A DNA stretch of 64,000 nucleotides from the NCBI GenBank assembly GCA_964462685.1, contig CAYWYR010000005.1, positions 62,001-126,000 on the forward strand, written 5' to 3'. A model generated the notes under the pieces. That model ran no database searches. It was not told the DNA's origin and saw only the letters and a program-made list of their open reading frames with translations. Shown piece by piece: positions 36,322 to 45,042 of this stretch. How positions within the stretch are numbered: the stretch's first letter is position 1; each line of letters opens with the position of its first letter. Both the position numbers and the translations under genes were made by a program. The DNA is from CAYWYR01 sp964462685. Its GTDB lineage: Bacteria; Bacteroidota; Ignavibacteria; Kapaibacteriales; UBA2268.

Positions 36322-37613
36322 ACTTTGGCTATTTCTTCAATTGCTGTAACTAATCTATCCAGGTCGCTGAGGCTTGTGTATATATTAGGTGTTATCCTTA
36401 CGCCGTCAATCCCTTCATACTTTATGCCAACCGTATGGATTTTATGATCCCGCCAAAGTGCCTGATCAATCTCAGCGGCGGTCATCCCTTCTATTTTGAT
36501 ATTGGAGAGTGCGCAGCTATATTTAGGATCGTAACTATTATAAAAGCTTACCCTTTTAATTGCGTCCGCTTGCCGCATCCAGTAATTCCTAAGATATAGG
36601 AGCCGTTCTCGTTTCCTGGCCGTACCGATGGAATTGTGGAAATCCAAAGAATATCCTATAGCCATCTCGGCACCCATATGCCTTGTACCTAGATTCTCGA
36701 ATTTTCTGATGTCGTCACTATCGGGTACGGGAGCTGATAGAAGAGCCCAAACATTTTTGATTTTATCCTTCCTGATCCACATCATACCTGTGCCAAAGGG
36801 AGCACATAGCCATTTATGCAGACTTGTAGCATAATAATCAGCACCGAGATCGGGTATGTTGTAATCCATTTGTGCGAAACTATGAGCTCCGTCCACTATC
36901 ACTTCGATTCCTCGCTTTCTAGCTTCGTCAGCTATGCGTTTGGTAGGTATTACCTGGCCTACCCAATTGATTACATGTGTGATATGAACGATTTGTGTCT
37001 TCGCTGTAAACTGGCTGACATATTTTTCATAGATCAGATCATCATCCTCTATTGGGAAATCCATATCTATCCATTTGAGAACCAAACCGTCCCTCTTTTC
37101 TCTTTGCCGCCATGCGTTCATCATATTTGGGTAGTCATACTTGCACAGTACTACCTCATCGCCTTTTTTCAAGTCCAGACCGAAAATAATAGTATTCAGC
37201 CCTTCGGTAGTATTTCGGTTGATGGCAATCTCTTCTGCCGAGCAGCCGGAAAGCTGTGCAAGCTTTTCTCTGAGTGGCTCTCGCCCGTGGTCGATAATCC
37301 GCCACATATAAAAGGAAGGTGCCTCGTTGGCGTATCTATTGTACTTATCGAATGCGTCCTGAGTCATATTGGGCTGGGGTGATACGCCTCCGTTATTCAG
37401 GTTTAATATGTTTGGGCTTACTGTATAGCATTGCCTGACCCATCCCCAGAAGTCCTCGTCGATTGCCGCATCACTAGGGTGTAAACCCTCTATAGCTTTG
37501 CGGCTGCTGTTCAGTCCTTCAGCTACAGCCTCCGGCATTAACCCGTTGGCACCGATAGCCCCGATAGCGAGTGCCGCCCCAGCGGACGATTTCATAAAGT
37601 TCCTTCTATCCAT
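36318..37613 (-). CDS. Tat-exported class V aminotransferase-fold PLP enzyme
   Basis: The 431-residue protein is related to isopenicillin N epimerase and cysteine desulfurases. The N-terminus MDRRNFMKSSAGAALAIGAIG is a twin-arginine signal, so the folded enzyme is exported with PLP bound. Visible motifs are NRNTTEGLNTIIFGL, VDGAHSFAQMDYNI (PLP Asp/His) and TSLHKWLCAPFGTGMMWI with the Schiff-base Lys. It is coupled by a 4-bp overlap to the RidA lipoprotein gene and then to a beta-barrel gene. Substrate unknown; epimerase, racemase, lyase or desulfurase chemistry is possible. Confidence 0.88.
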   Translation of the reverse strand: MDRRNFMKSSAGAALAIGAIGANGLMPEAVAEGLNSSRKAIEGLHPSDAAIDEDFWGWVRQCYTVSPNILNLNNGGVSPQPNMTQDAFDKYNRYANEAPSFYMWRIIDHGREPLREKLAQLSGCSAEEIAINRNTTEGLNTIIFGLDLKKGDEVVLCKYDYPNMMNAWRQREKRDGLVLKWIDMDFPIEDDDLIYEKYVSQFTAKTQIVHITHVINWVGQVIPTKRIADEARKRGIEVIVDGAHSFAQMDYNIPDLGADYYATSLHKWLCAPFGTGMMWIRKDKIKNVWALLSAPVPDSDDIRKFENLGTRHMGAEMAIGYSLDFHNSIGTARKRERLLYLRNYWMRQADAIKRVSFYNSYDPKYSCALSNIKIEGMTAAEIDQALWRDHKIHTVGIKYEGIDGVRITPNIYTSLSDLDRLVTAIEEIAKV

Positions 37614-37721
37614 GGTTTACCTCTGTAAATTAAATCTACCCCGGAAATACAATTTACCAAAATACTTTTAACCAATAATCAATACATAAACTAATACACT
37701 CCAAACATCGACTTATAGTCG

Positions 37722-38513
37722 ATGGAAAACAAAAAACAAACTCTATTCATCATACTGGCGGCGTTCTTTATAACCAATGCCCTGCTGGCGGAGATGATAG
37801 GGGTAAAGATTTTCTCACTGGAATCAACTCTGGGCCTATCGCCTGCCAACCTTGATATATTCGGCTATCTGCTGAGCTTCGATCTTTCCTCAGGTGTAAT
37901 ATTGTGGCCGGCCGTATTCCTTACCACCGATATAATAAATGAATATTTCGGATATAAGGGCGTTCGCAAGATCAGCTTCATCACTGTCGGATGTATAATT
38001 TTCGCGTTCTTGGCCATTGCGGCTGTTCGTGCCCTGGAGCCAGCACAGTTCTGGCTTGATATAGGGCGGCAAGGCAGCCCAGGTGGGGATTTTGATATCG
38101 ATTATGCTTTCGGTAGAATATACGGACAGAGTCTTGGTATAATAGTCGGCTCGATTGTCGCTTTCCTGATCGGTCAGCTATTGGATGTGTATGTCTTTCA
38201 GCGGCTGAAAAAACTGACAGGGGAGAAACTTATCTGGCTTCGTGCTACAGGCTCTACCCTGTTCTCTCAGTCAATCGATAGCTTTGTTGTATTGGCGATA
38301 GCATTCTATTTTCTCGCGCCCAGCGGGCAGCAATGGGATCCATTGCAGGTTGTATCGGTTGGTACTCTAAACTACATTTACAAATTCTCGATAGCTATAA
38401 TGCTCACCCCACTGATTTATCTGGCACACTTCATTATCGATAAGTATTTAGGCGATGACGCACAGAGAATCAAGGATGAGGCAATGGAAAAAAGGCTTGA
38501 CAAAAAAGATTAG
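37722..38513 (+). CDS. yhhQ: Queuosine precursor transporter (VUT/YhhQ family)
   Basis: The 263-residue inner-membrane protein has about six transmembrane helices. The YhhQ/VUT pattern is visible: FILAAFFITNALLAEMIGVKIF, WPAVFLTTDIINEYFGYKGVRK, and the C-terminal RATGSTLFSQSIDSFVVLAIAFY. Members import preQ0 or preQ1 for queuosine tRNA modification. No other queuosine gene is adjacent. Confidence 0.92.
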   Translation: MENKKQTLFIILAAFFITNALLAEMIGVKIFSLESTLGLSPANLDIFGYLLSFDLSSGVILWPAVFLTTDIINEYFGYKGVRKISFITVGCIIFAFLAIAAVRALEPAQFWLDIGRQGSPGGDFDIDYAFGRIYGQSLGIIVGSIVAFLIGQLLDVYVFQRLKKLTGEKLIWLRATGSTLFSQSIDSFVVLAIAFYFLAPSGQQWDPLQVVSVGTLNYIYKFSIAIMLTPLIYLAHFIIDKYLGDDAQRIKDEAMEKRLDKKD

Positions 38514-38585
38514 CAGTCGGTTTTGGGAAAGCGGTTTACAAAAAATGAATTCTCTAAAGCTATTTGGTCTTCATTATAATATGAT

Positions 38586-39980
38586 CTATTTCTTCCTTCT
38601 GTACTGTTGTACCTCTATATCATAGCGTCGTATCTTATTGTGGAGAGTCTCTCTTGATACGCCGAGTATAGCAGCCGATTTACTGACATTACCCCTGTTT
38701 TCGCTAAGGGTTTTCTCGATTTTGAGTTTATCTACCTGCTCAATATCTTCTTTAAGGGTTTTACCTGCCGTAAGGCCCACCATTTCTGAATCATCATTAA
38801 CCGGCCTTCCGGATTGGCCAATCAGGCTTTCGATGTCTTCGATTTCGATCTTGTCTTTCAGTGAAGTCTGTAGGGCGACTTTCAGGGTGCTTGTCAGTTC
38901 CCTCACATTACCCGGCCAGTTGGTTTCCGATAAAAAGTTCATCGCGGAGGGGGATATGAATTTCTGCTGGTTATACTTTTTATTATGTTCCGTCACATAA
39001 TAGTCGGTTATCACAGGTATATCATCTTTCCGCTCCCTGAGTGGGGGGATATGAATCCCGCACTCTCTCAGCCTATGGTATAGCTGCTCCCGGAACTCAC
39101 CAGATTTCATGGCTTCCACAAGATTTTTATCGGTAGCTGATATAAATCTTATATCGACCTCTTCAGATTCAACAGAACCTACTTTTCTGATTTTTCTTTC
39201 TTCTACCGGAATCAATAGATTAGCCTGAAGGTCTGATGGCATATCACCGATCTCATCTAAAAATATACTGCTGCGGTTGGCGTGGTGAAACAGACCTTTC
39301 TTTGTATCTGTAGCCCCTGAGAAAGCACCTTTCACGTGCCCGAAAAGCTCGCTTTGGAATAGCTCTCTAGGTATATTTGGTATATCCACAGTTACCAGCG
39401 GATAGCGGTTGCGGCGGGATACAGAATGCAAAGCGCTTGCTACTAGTTTTTTGCCCGTACCTGTCTCCCCAGTGATTAATATATTTAGGTCTGTTCTTCC
39501 GAATCTAATTATCAGATCACCGATCTCCTCCATCGCCTTACTTTTCCCAACTAAACCATTTGCGGCAAGCAGTCTCTCGATCTCTTTTTTCTCATTATCG
39601 GTTTTATTCTTTTTTGTAGCCGAATCAAGTACTTTCTTGATCCTATCTGCGTTAACTATCGCTTTTTCGATAAAGTTTAATGCGCCGAGCTTAGTGGCCT
39701 CTACCGCTGTGTCTATAGTACCTTTGCCTGATATCATCACGGCGGGCAGATTGGGATAGCGGGATTTGGTATGGCTAAGTATATCAATACCAGTCAGATC
39801 GGTCGATGGCCCGAACTCTACGTCAAGCAGTAGCAGATCAAGCGATTTGTGATTGGAATCTATATAAGCTATTGCGTCGGCTGGATTATCGAATTTTACA
39901 GTATCATATCCAAAACCTTCTACTATTTCGCCAATAGTGGAAGAAAAATCAGTGTTGTCATCGGCTATCAATATTTTCAA
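38586..39980 (-). CDS. NtrC-type sigma54-dependent response regulator
   Basis: The 464-residue protein has three domains. A receiver domain (1-120) has the phospho-acceptor in LLLDVEFGP. A sigma54-interacting AAA+ ATPase (about 145-385) has Walker A GETGTGKK, Walker B FLDEIGDM and the sigma54 loop GAFSGAT in place of the common GAFTGA. A Fis-type helix-turn-helix completes it (GNVSKSAAILGVSRETLHNKIRRY). No sensor kinase gene is adjacent. In flagellated bacteria such regulators often control flagellar genes, but this is not shown here. Confidence 0.94.
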   Translation of the reverse strand: MKILIADDNTDFSSTIGEIVEGFGYDTVKFDNPADAIAYIDSNHKSLDLLLLDVEFGPSTDLTGIDILSHTKSRYPNLPAVMISGKGTIDTAVEATKLGALNFIEKAIVNADRIKKVLDSATKKNKTDNEKKEIERLLAANGLVGKSKAMEEIGDLIIRFGRTDLNILITGETGTGKKLVASALHSVSRRNRYPLVTVDIPNIPRELFQSELFGHVKGAFSGATDTKKGLFHHANRSSIFLDEIGDMPSDLQANLLIPVEERKIRKVGSVESEEVDIRFISATDKNLVEAMKSGEFREQLYHRLRECGIHIPPLRERKDDIPVITDYYVTEHNKKYNQQKFISPSAMNFLSETNWPGNVRELTSTLKVALQTSLKDKIEIEDIESLIGQSGRPVNDDSEMVGLTAGKTLKEDIEQVDKLKIEKTLSENRGNVSKSAAILGVSRETLHNKIRRYDIEVQQYRRKK

Positions 39981-40001
39981 GATCAGTCCTTTGGTTTTGG
40001 T

Positions 40002-40535
40002 TTACTGGCTTCCTGCCATAAGTAATTCAAGTCTCGCCCAGAGTTTCTTCCATTTTTCGTTACCAACGTTATCGAATGCTGGATTCCACCTCGCTTTCAG
40101 CCTAAGATTTCTATCTGGCACCATATACTCGATATAGTGAGTGGTAACACCAGGCTGATTAGTGGCCTGAGTTTCATTATATAAGTTTAGAAGATCCTTA
40201 CGGAAATCGCAGTAATCTGCTTCGCTAAGCTTTATACCGGTTTCTTCAACTATCTCATCTGAGTTAAGGCTTGTTTCCCTGAGCAGGCTGCCATCGCTCA
40301 AAATCACATAGCCATCGAATACATCTTCATCACCGCTAATCGTACCGAATGTTATCATGGCTTGAGAGTCAGCCTCTGGTACACATGAATATGGCCCACT
40401 ACAAGAAATGAAAAACAGGCTCAAGGAAACCATAAATAGCAATAATATACTATTGAGCCTACTTTGGATGTCGTACTTTTTATTCTGTGACTTTAGTATG
40501 ATGGTTGTGGCTATGGTGATTACCTTAAAATACAA
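40002..40535 (-). CDS. Hypothetical lipoprotein
   Basis: The hydrophobic stretch SILLLFMVSLSLFFISCSG contains lipobox FISC, so the mature part starts near residue 45. The rest (about 130 residues) has no recognised fold; it contains a conserved-looking YIEYMVPDRNLRLKARWNPAFDN. The true start is uncertain: TTG at 40535 gives a long n-region and no ATG is well placed upstream of the signal. It ends 21 bp before the NtrC-type regulator gene, possibly co-transcribed. Confidence 0.6.
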   Translation of the reverse strand: MYFKVITIATTIILKSQNKKYDIQSRLNSILLLFMVSLSLFFISCSGPYSCVPEADSQAMITFGTISGDEDVFDGYVILSDGSLLRETSLNSDEIVEETGIKLSEADYCDFRKDLLNLYNETQATNQPGVTTHYIEYMVPDRNLRLKARWNPAFDNVGNEKWKKLWARLELLMAGSQ

Positions 40536-40677
40536 TTACGCAATATGTTAAAAAGATAGCAATTCTACAAGATGAGAGTGATTTCATTTATATTTACGGA
40601 GTTAAGCTAACAATGGTTTGGCAAATGCGTCGAAGTATATATCTCAATTCAATAATCATAAAACGGTTTTAGATAAC

Positions 40678-41091
40678 ATGAACCACGGTGGCATATATAG
40701 ACTATCCAACGGGTTAAAAATAACCTTACGAATAGCGGCAGTATATAATATACTCGCCGGTATATTCACTATCTTTTTCCCTATGGTATATTTCGAGACT
40801 CATAATCTCCCTATACCTACTTATCCAGTGATTTGGCAGGGCCTCGCAATGGTTATAGGGTTATACGGGCTTGCATACTTTTGGGCGAGTTATGATTATA
40901 TCAAGTTTTGGCCGATCGTCGCTATCGGACTTATGGGGAAAATCTTCGGCCCGATCGGGTTTGTGTGGTTCTTTATGCAGGGGCAGATACCGGGTGAATT
41001 CGGTTATATGCTTATCTTGAACGATCTGGTTTGGTGGATACCATTTACAATGATGATAGTACATGCAAAAAGAGAGGGCTTTCCGCTATGA
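40678..41091 (+). CDS. Four-helix inner-membrane protein, unknown
   Basis: ATG 40678 (MNHGGIYRLSNGLKITLRIAA) is preferred over a TTG at 40618. Four transmembrane helices are evident: AAVYNILAGIFTIFF, VIWQGLAMVIGLYGLAYFWA, FWPIVAIGLMGKIFGPIGFVWF and LILNDLVWWIPFTMMIV. It overlaps the following DoxX-like gene by 4 bp (ATGA), so the two form an operon. No family was identified. Confidence 0.7.
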   Translation: MNHGGIYRLSNGLKITLRIAAVYNILAGIFTIFFPMVYFETHNLPIPTYPVIWQGLAMVIGLYGLAYFWASYDYIKFWPIVAIGLMGKIFGPIGFVWFFMQGQIPGEFGYMLILNDLVWWIPFTMMIVHAKREGFPL

Positions 41092-41489
41092 GTAAATTGC
41101 CTCAAAAAAGTAATTTCAAAAAGTATATCAACAGATATTTCCTGGGTGCTTTCTACACTTTAGCGGGCATTCTGCACTTTATAATGCCAGAGTTTTACCA
41201 ACCGCTTATGCCTGATTATATACCGGTGCCGGAACTTATGAATGTTTTCGCCGGCCTTACTGAGATACTTCTGGGGCTATGGATACTTTCAGGTAGGTTG
41301 CCCAGGCTTTCGGCTATGTTCGGAACTTTGATGCTGCTTGCGTTTATCCCCGCACACATACATTTTATCGATATAGGTGGATGTTTGCCCGGCGAACTTG
41401 GGCTATGCGTACCTATGTGGGTAGCATGGGCAAGGCTGATCATAATCCATCCGATTCTAATACTCTGGCTTTGGGCCAGGCGAGCATGA
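41088..41489 (+). CDS. DoxX-like membrane protein
   Basis: The 133-residue protein starts at ATG 41088 within the overlap with the previous gene. Four transmembrane helices are predicted. The first, FLGAFYTLAGILHFIMPEFY, matches DoxX/DoxD family proteins, as does VFAGLTEILLGLWILSGRLPRLSA. The HIHFIDIGGCLPGELGLC segment contains two cysteines. Redox function is a family-level guess. A gap of 6 bp to the next gene suggests co-transcription. Confidence 0.75.
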   Translation: MSKLPQKSNFKKYINRYFLGAFYTLAGILHFIMPEFYQPLMPDYIPVPELMNVFAGLTEILLGLWILSGRLPRLSAMFGTLMLLAFIPAHIHFIDIGGCLPGELGLCVPMWVAWARLIIIHPILILWLWARRA

Positions 41490-41495
41490 TATAGT

Positions 41496-43001
41496 ATGAT
41501 TGATAGCATAAGGAACACTAACACGCTCTCTTTGGTTTGCAAAGAAATAGAGGGTAAATATAAAGGCTGGAAGTTTGATAGGCTACAATCATATTATAAG
41601 GATGTGTATGATATGTATTTATCGAATGGTGATACCGTGGTAGCTATAAGATTTGATCTCAGCCCGAAGTATTCCAGTTTTTTTATTCTATCCAAGGAGC
41701 CTAAGTATAATAATACCTCATATCATTTCAGCAATGTAGAAGGGCATTCCCTTATATCCATCAAGACTTTGAACTCCGATAGAATTGTAAAGATGGACTT
41801 CGGGAAATATCAGATAATAGGGGAAATATTCGGGAGGGGAGGCAGTAGGCTCCTTCAGTTAAGTACAGATAGGAAAATCCGGTCTGTTGTCGGTAAAGAT
41901 TCTGATAACGGGAGGTATGAGCTTCCGAGCATACCGCACTCCGATGAGAACCCTCTAAGATTGCCGAAAATCTATCTGGAGATTGCACAAAAGATTGGCC
42001 TTGATTATACCGAAATCAAAGAAAGTGTAATTGATGCAGATACTTTCTATCTCTACAGAACAGTAAATAATAATTTTCTATTTTCACATCTTCCGCTTGA
42101 TCATCAATCCCTAGATAAGCAGATATTCTATTCGGATTCGCCTTCAGAAATTATTGAGCAAGCAGTATCCAGAAGCAGATACGAAGATCGGTATCTTGAG
42201 CTTTTCTCGCATATCAGAAGGCTAAACAATAAGGAGAAAAGGAAGCTCGAAAATAAGATAAAAGCTTTTGGAGATAGCGATTCGTTAATCGAAAAAGCAG
42301 AGAACAACAGGCTACACGGTGATATTCTAATGGCAAGGCCGGATATCAAAACCAAAGCCAAAACACTTGATACAAATGATTGGGAGGGCAACCCGATCTC
42401 AATACAACTGGATGAGAAGATAACCATTCTTGAAAATGCCCAAAAATTCTACGAGAAATCCAAAAATCTAGAAAAAACAGTAGAAGAGCATATAGAGCTA
42501 TTGCCGGCTATGGAAGCGGAGTTAGAAAAAGTACTTGAAGTTGAAGCCGAACTTGAATCCAGACCCCGCTACAAAGAACTTGAAAAGATACAGAAGAACC
42601 ACCGCTGGCTACAAGGCCAGACATATTCCAAACCCAAAAAAGAAGATAAGTTCCGAAAGTTCCCACTTTCAGATTCCTATACGCTTTACGTAGGCAAATC
42701 CGCTGCTAATAATGATGAGTTGACTAACCATTTTGCCAAACCAAGCGATTTGTGGCTACACGCTAAAGATGTATCAGGTTCCCACGGCGTTATCAAAGGT
42801 GGTAATGCAGAAGACCTGCCACAGGAATTACTAGAAAAAGCCGCTCAGATAATCGCTTACTATTCCTCGGCTCGCAATCAGAGTTATGTACCTGTAAGCT
42901 ACGTTCAGAAAAAATATGTAAGAAAGCCTAAGGGTGCGGCAATCGGTGCCGTGATAATGACCCGCGAGGATGTAGTTTTCGTTGAGCCAGGAAAAAATTA
43001 A
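41496..43001 (+). CDS. rqcH: NFACT/RqcH-type ribosome quality control protein
   Basis: RqcH binds stalled 50S subunits and adds C-terminal alanine tails. The 501-residue protein has an NFACT-N domain (about 1-230) with the tRNA-contact Asp-Arg in NSDRIVKMDF, a long coiled coil (about 290-365) and the NFACT-R (DUF814) domain from FRKFPLSDSYTLYVGKSAANND onwards, with KPSDLWLHAKDVSGSHGVIKG and SYVQKKYVRKPKGA. It is somewhat shorter than the 570-residue B. subtilis protein. Older databases call this fibronectin-binding protein A. Confidence 0.9.
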   Translation: MIDSIRNTNTLSLVCKEIEGKYKGWKFDRLQSYYKDVYDMYLSNGDTVVAIRFDLSPKYSSFFILSKEPKYNNTSYHFSNVEGHSLISIKTLNSDRIVKMDFGKYQIIGEIFGRGGSRLLQLSTDRKIRSVVGKDSDNGRYELPSIPHSDENPLRLPKIYLEIAQKIGLDYTEIKESVIDADTFYLYRTVNNNFLFSHLPLDHQSLDKQIFYSDSPSEIIEQAVSRSRYEDRYLELFSHIRRLNNKEKRKLENKIKAFGDSDSLIEKAENNRLHGDILMARPDIKTKAKTLDTNDWEGNPISIQLDEKITILENAQKFYEKSKNLEKTVEEHIELLPAMEAELEKVLEVEAELESRPRYKELEKIQKNHRWLQGQTYSKPKKEDKFRKFPLSDSYTLYVGKSAANNDELTNHFAKPSDLWLHAKDVSGSHGVIKGGNAEDLPQELLEKAAQIIAYYSSARNQSYVPVSYVQKKYVRKPKGAAIGAVIMTREDVVFVEPGKN

Positions 43002-43098
43002 ACAAATATTAAAAGTAGTCAAAATAGTTGGTTCGTTGTAAACTTATACAAAAGAAGATAAGAATTATTTATAGCCCTTTGATTTGGTTTTTATGTAG

Positions 43099-43113
43099 TA
43101 TATATATATATAT
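43099..43113. repeat. (TA)n simple repeat
   Basis: Seven and a half TA units in the 150-bp AT-rich region before the frameshifted lipoprotein gene. It could melt easily or vary in length. Confidence 0.6.
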
Positions 43114-43152
43114 TACATAATAGATGTTTAACATAATTATATGAGGTTTATT

Positions 43153-44018
43153 ATGAAAAAAATTTCATAACCTTCTTGTTAATTTCTTTAGGTATTATTA
43201 GCTGCTCAGAAAATGGAACGGTTAATACTGAAAGAAATATTCTAGCTTCTGCTCCCACATTCGCGAATCCATACGATAGTGTTGGAATAATGCATAATCT
43301 AGTTTTGGATGAATTTATACTTAGAATAGATTCTCTCGATGCAATTTGTGACTCTGCTATTTTTCACGACGAGTTTTTTGAGATCATACAACAATCATAT
43401 GAATCATTAACAAATTGTGTTAATTGTGAAGATATAGAGTCAAATTTTGTAAATATGATTAATGCAAAAACACAACATGCGACTTTGGAAGATTACTTGG
43501 ATGACGCAATTGGAAATCCAGACTTTACCCAAATATATATTGATATGGACTCTATTGTTAGTAATGCTCAAAACATAGATTCTGTATTGACTAGCTTGGT
43601 ATACCTTGAAATTAAAGTTGATACACTAATAACAGATGCTGATGAGAAAGCTGCTCTATTTAGTGCGCTTGCAGTTGCAAGGCATTCTTCTTCATATTGG
43701 TACGCTGAAGAAAATGATCCTAATTCTGTTTGGCGTTTAGGAAATGGTTGCGAAGAACCTTCAAGTATTCGTATGAAACCAGGTCAAGGAACAGGACAAA
43801 GATGGGGGCAAGTTGCGAGTGCAGATATAGGTGGTACTATAGGTGCTGCTGTTGGAGCTGCTGTTGCAGCCGTACCTATAGTAATAGGTCCAGTTGCCGC
43901 AGCTGGTGCAGCATCTACAGCAAGTGCGGCTATAGGAGAATTTTGGCCTGAAATTAGTGCTGGAGTAAGCTCTGGTATTACGAATTTTATAAACTGGGTT
44001 GCTTCCTTATTTCCATAA
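43153..44018 (+). CDS. Lipoprotein with Gly/Ala-rich C-terminus, frameshifted in poly-A
   Basis: ATG 43153 has GAGG (43143-43146) upstream, but ATG plus seven A leads to a stop after five codons. Adding one A gives MKKNFITFLLISLGIISCSEN, an excellent lipoprotein signal with lipobox IISC that joins the long open frame from 43176 to 44018. The mature part is helical and acidic. The last 65 residues are a glycine/alanine-rich hydrophobic run (DIGGTIGAAVGAAVAAV, VAAAGAASTASAAIG) resembling glycine-zipper membrane segments, then ITNFINWVASLF. The gene is AT-richer than its neighbours, and transfer is possible. Function unknown. Confidence 0.6.
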
Positions 44019-44038
44019 AATATCAAAAAACGAAAATT

Positions 44039-44557
44039 ATGAAAAAACATATAAATGCTTTACTAGCATTAAGCATCATATGCTTTTTGAGTCTAAATGA
44101 AGTTCAAGCCCAGCCTCTAAATGAGGTAGGGCTTGGTTTGATATACGGCAAAATTGCTGATGATGAGAATTTAGAGAATAAACTCGCTACAACTGCTATA
44201 CTAATTAGCTGGCTTGATAGAGCAACTGTTGATTCGAATAAAGTGCTTCCAATATATTCCAAATACTATCTTTCAATTCCGTTAGAAGAACAAGGTGCTC
44301 CTTTTGTTAGTATTACTATTGGCTATGATCTAATAACCAATGAACCTAGCTCTTTTTACACAGGATTGTCTCTAGAAACAGGTATAATCGTTTTTTTAGA
44401 AAGTGAGGGTATTTTTAAAGACAATTTTGGAGGGCTGCAGGGTACATTCGATTACTATTTAGGGTTTCATGACTTAAAAGTACATCTTATTGGTCAACTA
44501 TTTACTGTAGATAACTTTAATGGAATGGGTGGTATTATGATTTCTTATCCTTTGTGA
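44039..44557 (+). CDS. Secreted barrel-like protein, AT-rich, unknown
   Basis: The 172-residue protein has a signal peptide (MKKHINALLALSIICFLSLNEVQAQ). Strands such as NEVGLGLIYGKIA, YYLSIPLEE and GAPFVSITIGYDLI, and a C-terminal GMGGIMISYPL, suggest a small beta-barrel. It lies 21 bp after the frameshifted lipoprotein gene and shares its low GC and codon use, so they look like one acquired pair. It ends 27 bp before the converging rpiB stop. Confidence 0.6.
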   Translation: MKKHINALLALSIICFLSLNEVQAQPLNEVGLGLIYGKIADDENLENKLATTAILISWLDRATVDSNKVLPIYSKYYLSIPLEEQGAPFVSITIGYDLITNEPSSFYTGLSLETGIIVFLESEGIFKDNFGGLQGTFDYYLGFHDLKVHLIGQLFTVDNFNGMGGIMISYPL

Positions 44558-44583
44558 TAAGATAAATAATCAATCAAATCTCT

Positions 44584-45036
44584 TTACTTGCCCGTCAGAT
44601 CACTTATCTTATTAACTCTCCTGGCATGGCGGCCACCTTCAAATTCCGTAGCTAGGAATTTTTCTGTCATAGCCTTAGCCGTTTCCAGTGATACCACGTT
44701 TTGCCCCATGCAGAGTACATGTGCGTTATTATGCCCTCTGGCAAGCTCAGCCATCTCTTCGGTAAAGCAGTTGGCGGCACGTATGCCATCGACTTTATTT
44801 GCCGTCATAGTTACGCCTGTGCCAGAGCCGCATACAAAAAAGCCATACTGAGCTTCCCCATCAGCGATGGATTTTGCTGCATTGTATGCATAATCGGGAT
44901 AGTCGGTCGATTCTTTAGAAGTAGTTCCGAAATCCTTAACCGAATATCCCAAGCTCTCGATAAAACCTTTGAGTTCTTCTTTGTAATCGTATCCAGCATG
45001 ATCGGACGCGATAACTATTGTCTTCTCTTTTTCCAT
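44584..45036 (-). CDS. rpiB: Ribose 5-phosphate isomerase B
   Basis: RpiB interconverts ribose 5-phosphate and ribulose 5-phosphate in the pentose phosphate pathway. Family motifs are VIASDHAGYDYKEEL at the N-terminus, FVCGSGTGVTMTANKVDGIRAA and GHNNAHVLCMG. Length (150 aa) is standard. The Cys near 72 in VCGSGTG is the catalytic base. It lies 6 bp after deaD and is probably transcribed with it. Confidence 0.96.
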   Translation of the reverse strand: MEKEKTIVIASDHAGYDYKEELKGFIESLGYSVKDFGTTSKESTDYPDYAYNAAKSIADGEAQYGFFVCGSGTGVTMTANKVDGIRAANCFTEEMAELARGHNNAHVLCMGQNVVSLETAKAMTEKFLATEFEGGRHARRVNKISDLTGK

Positions 45037-45042
45037 ATCGGT

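Noticed and set aside
36816..37382. Open frame of 188 codons on the plus strand inside the PLP enzyme gene
   Set aside because: Antisense to a gene with clear PLP motifs; composition and hydropathy look like a chance frame.
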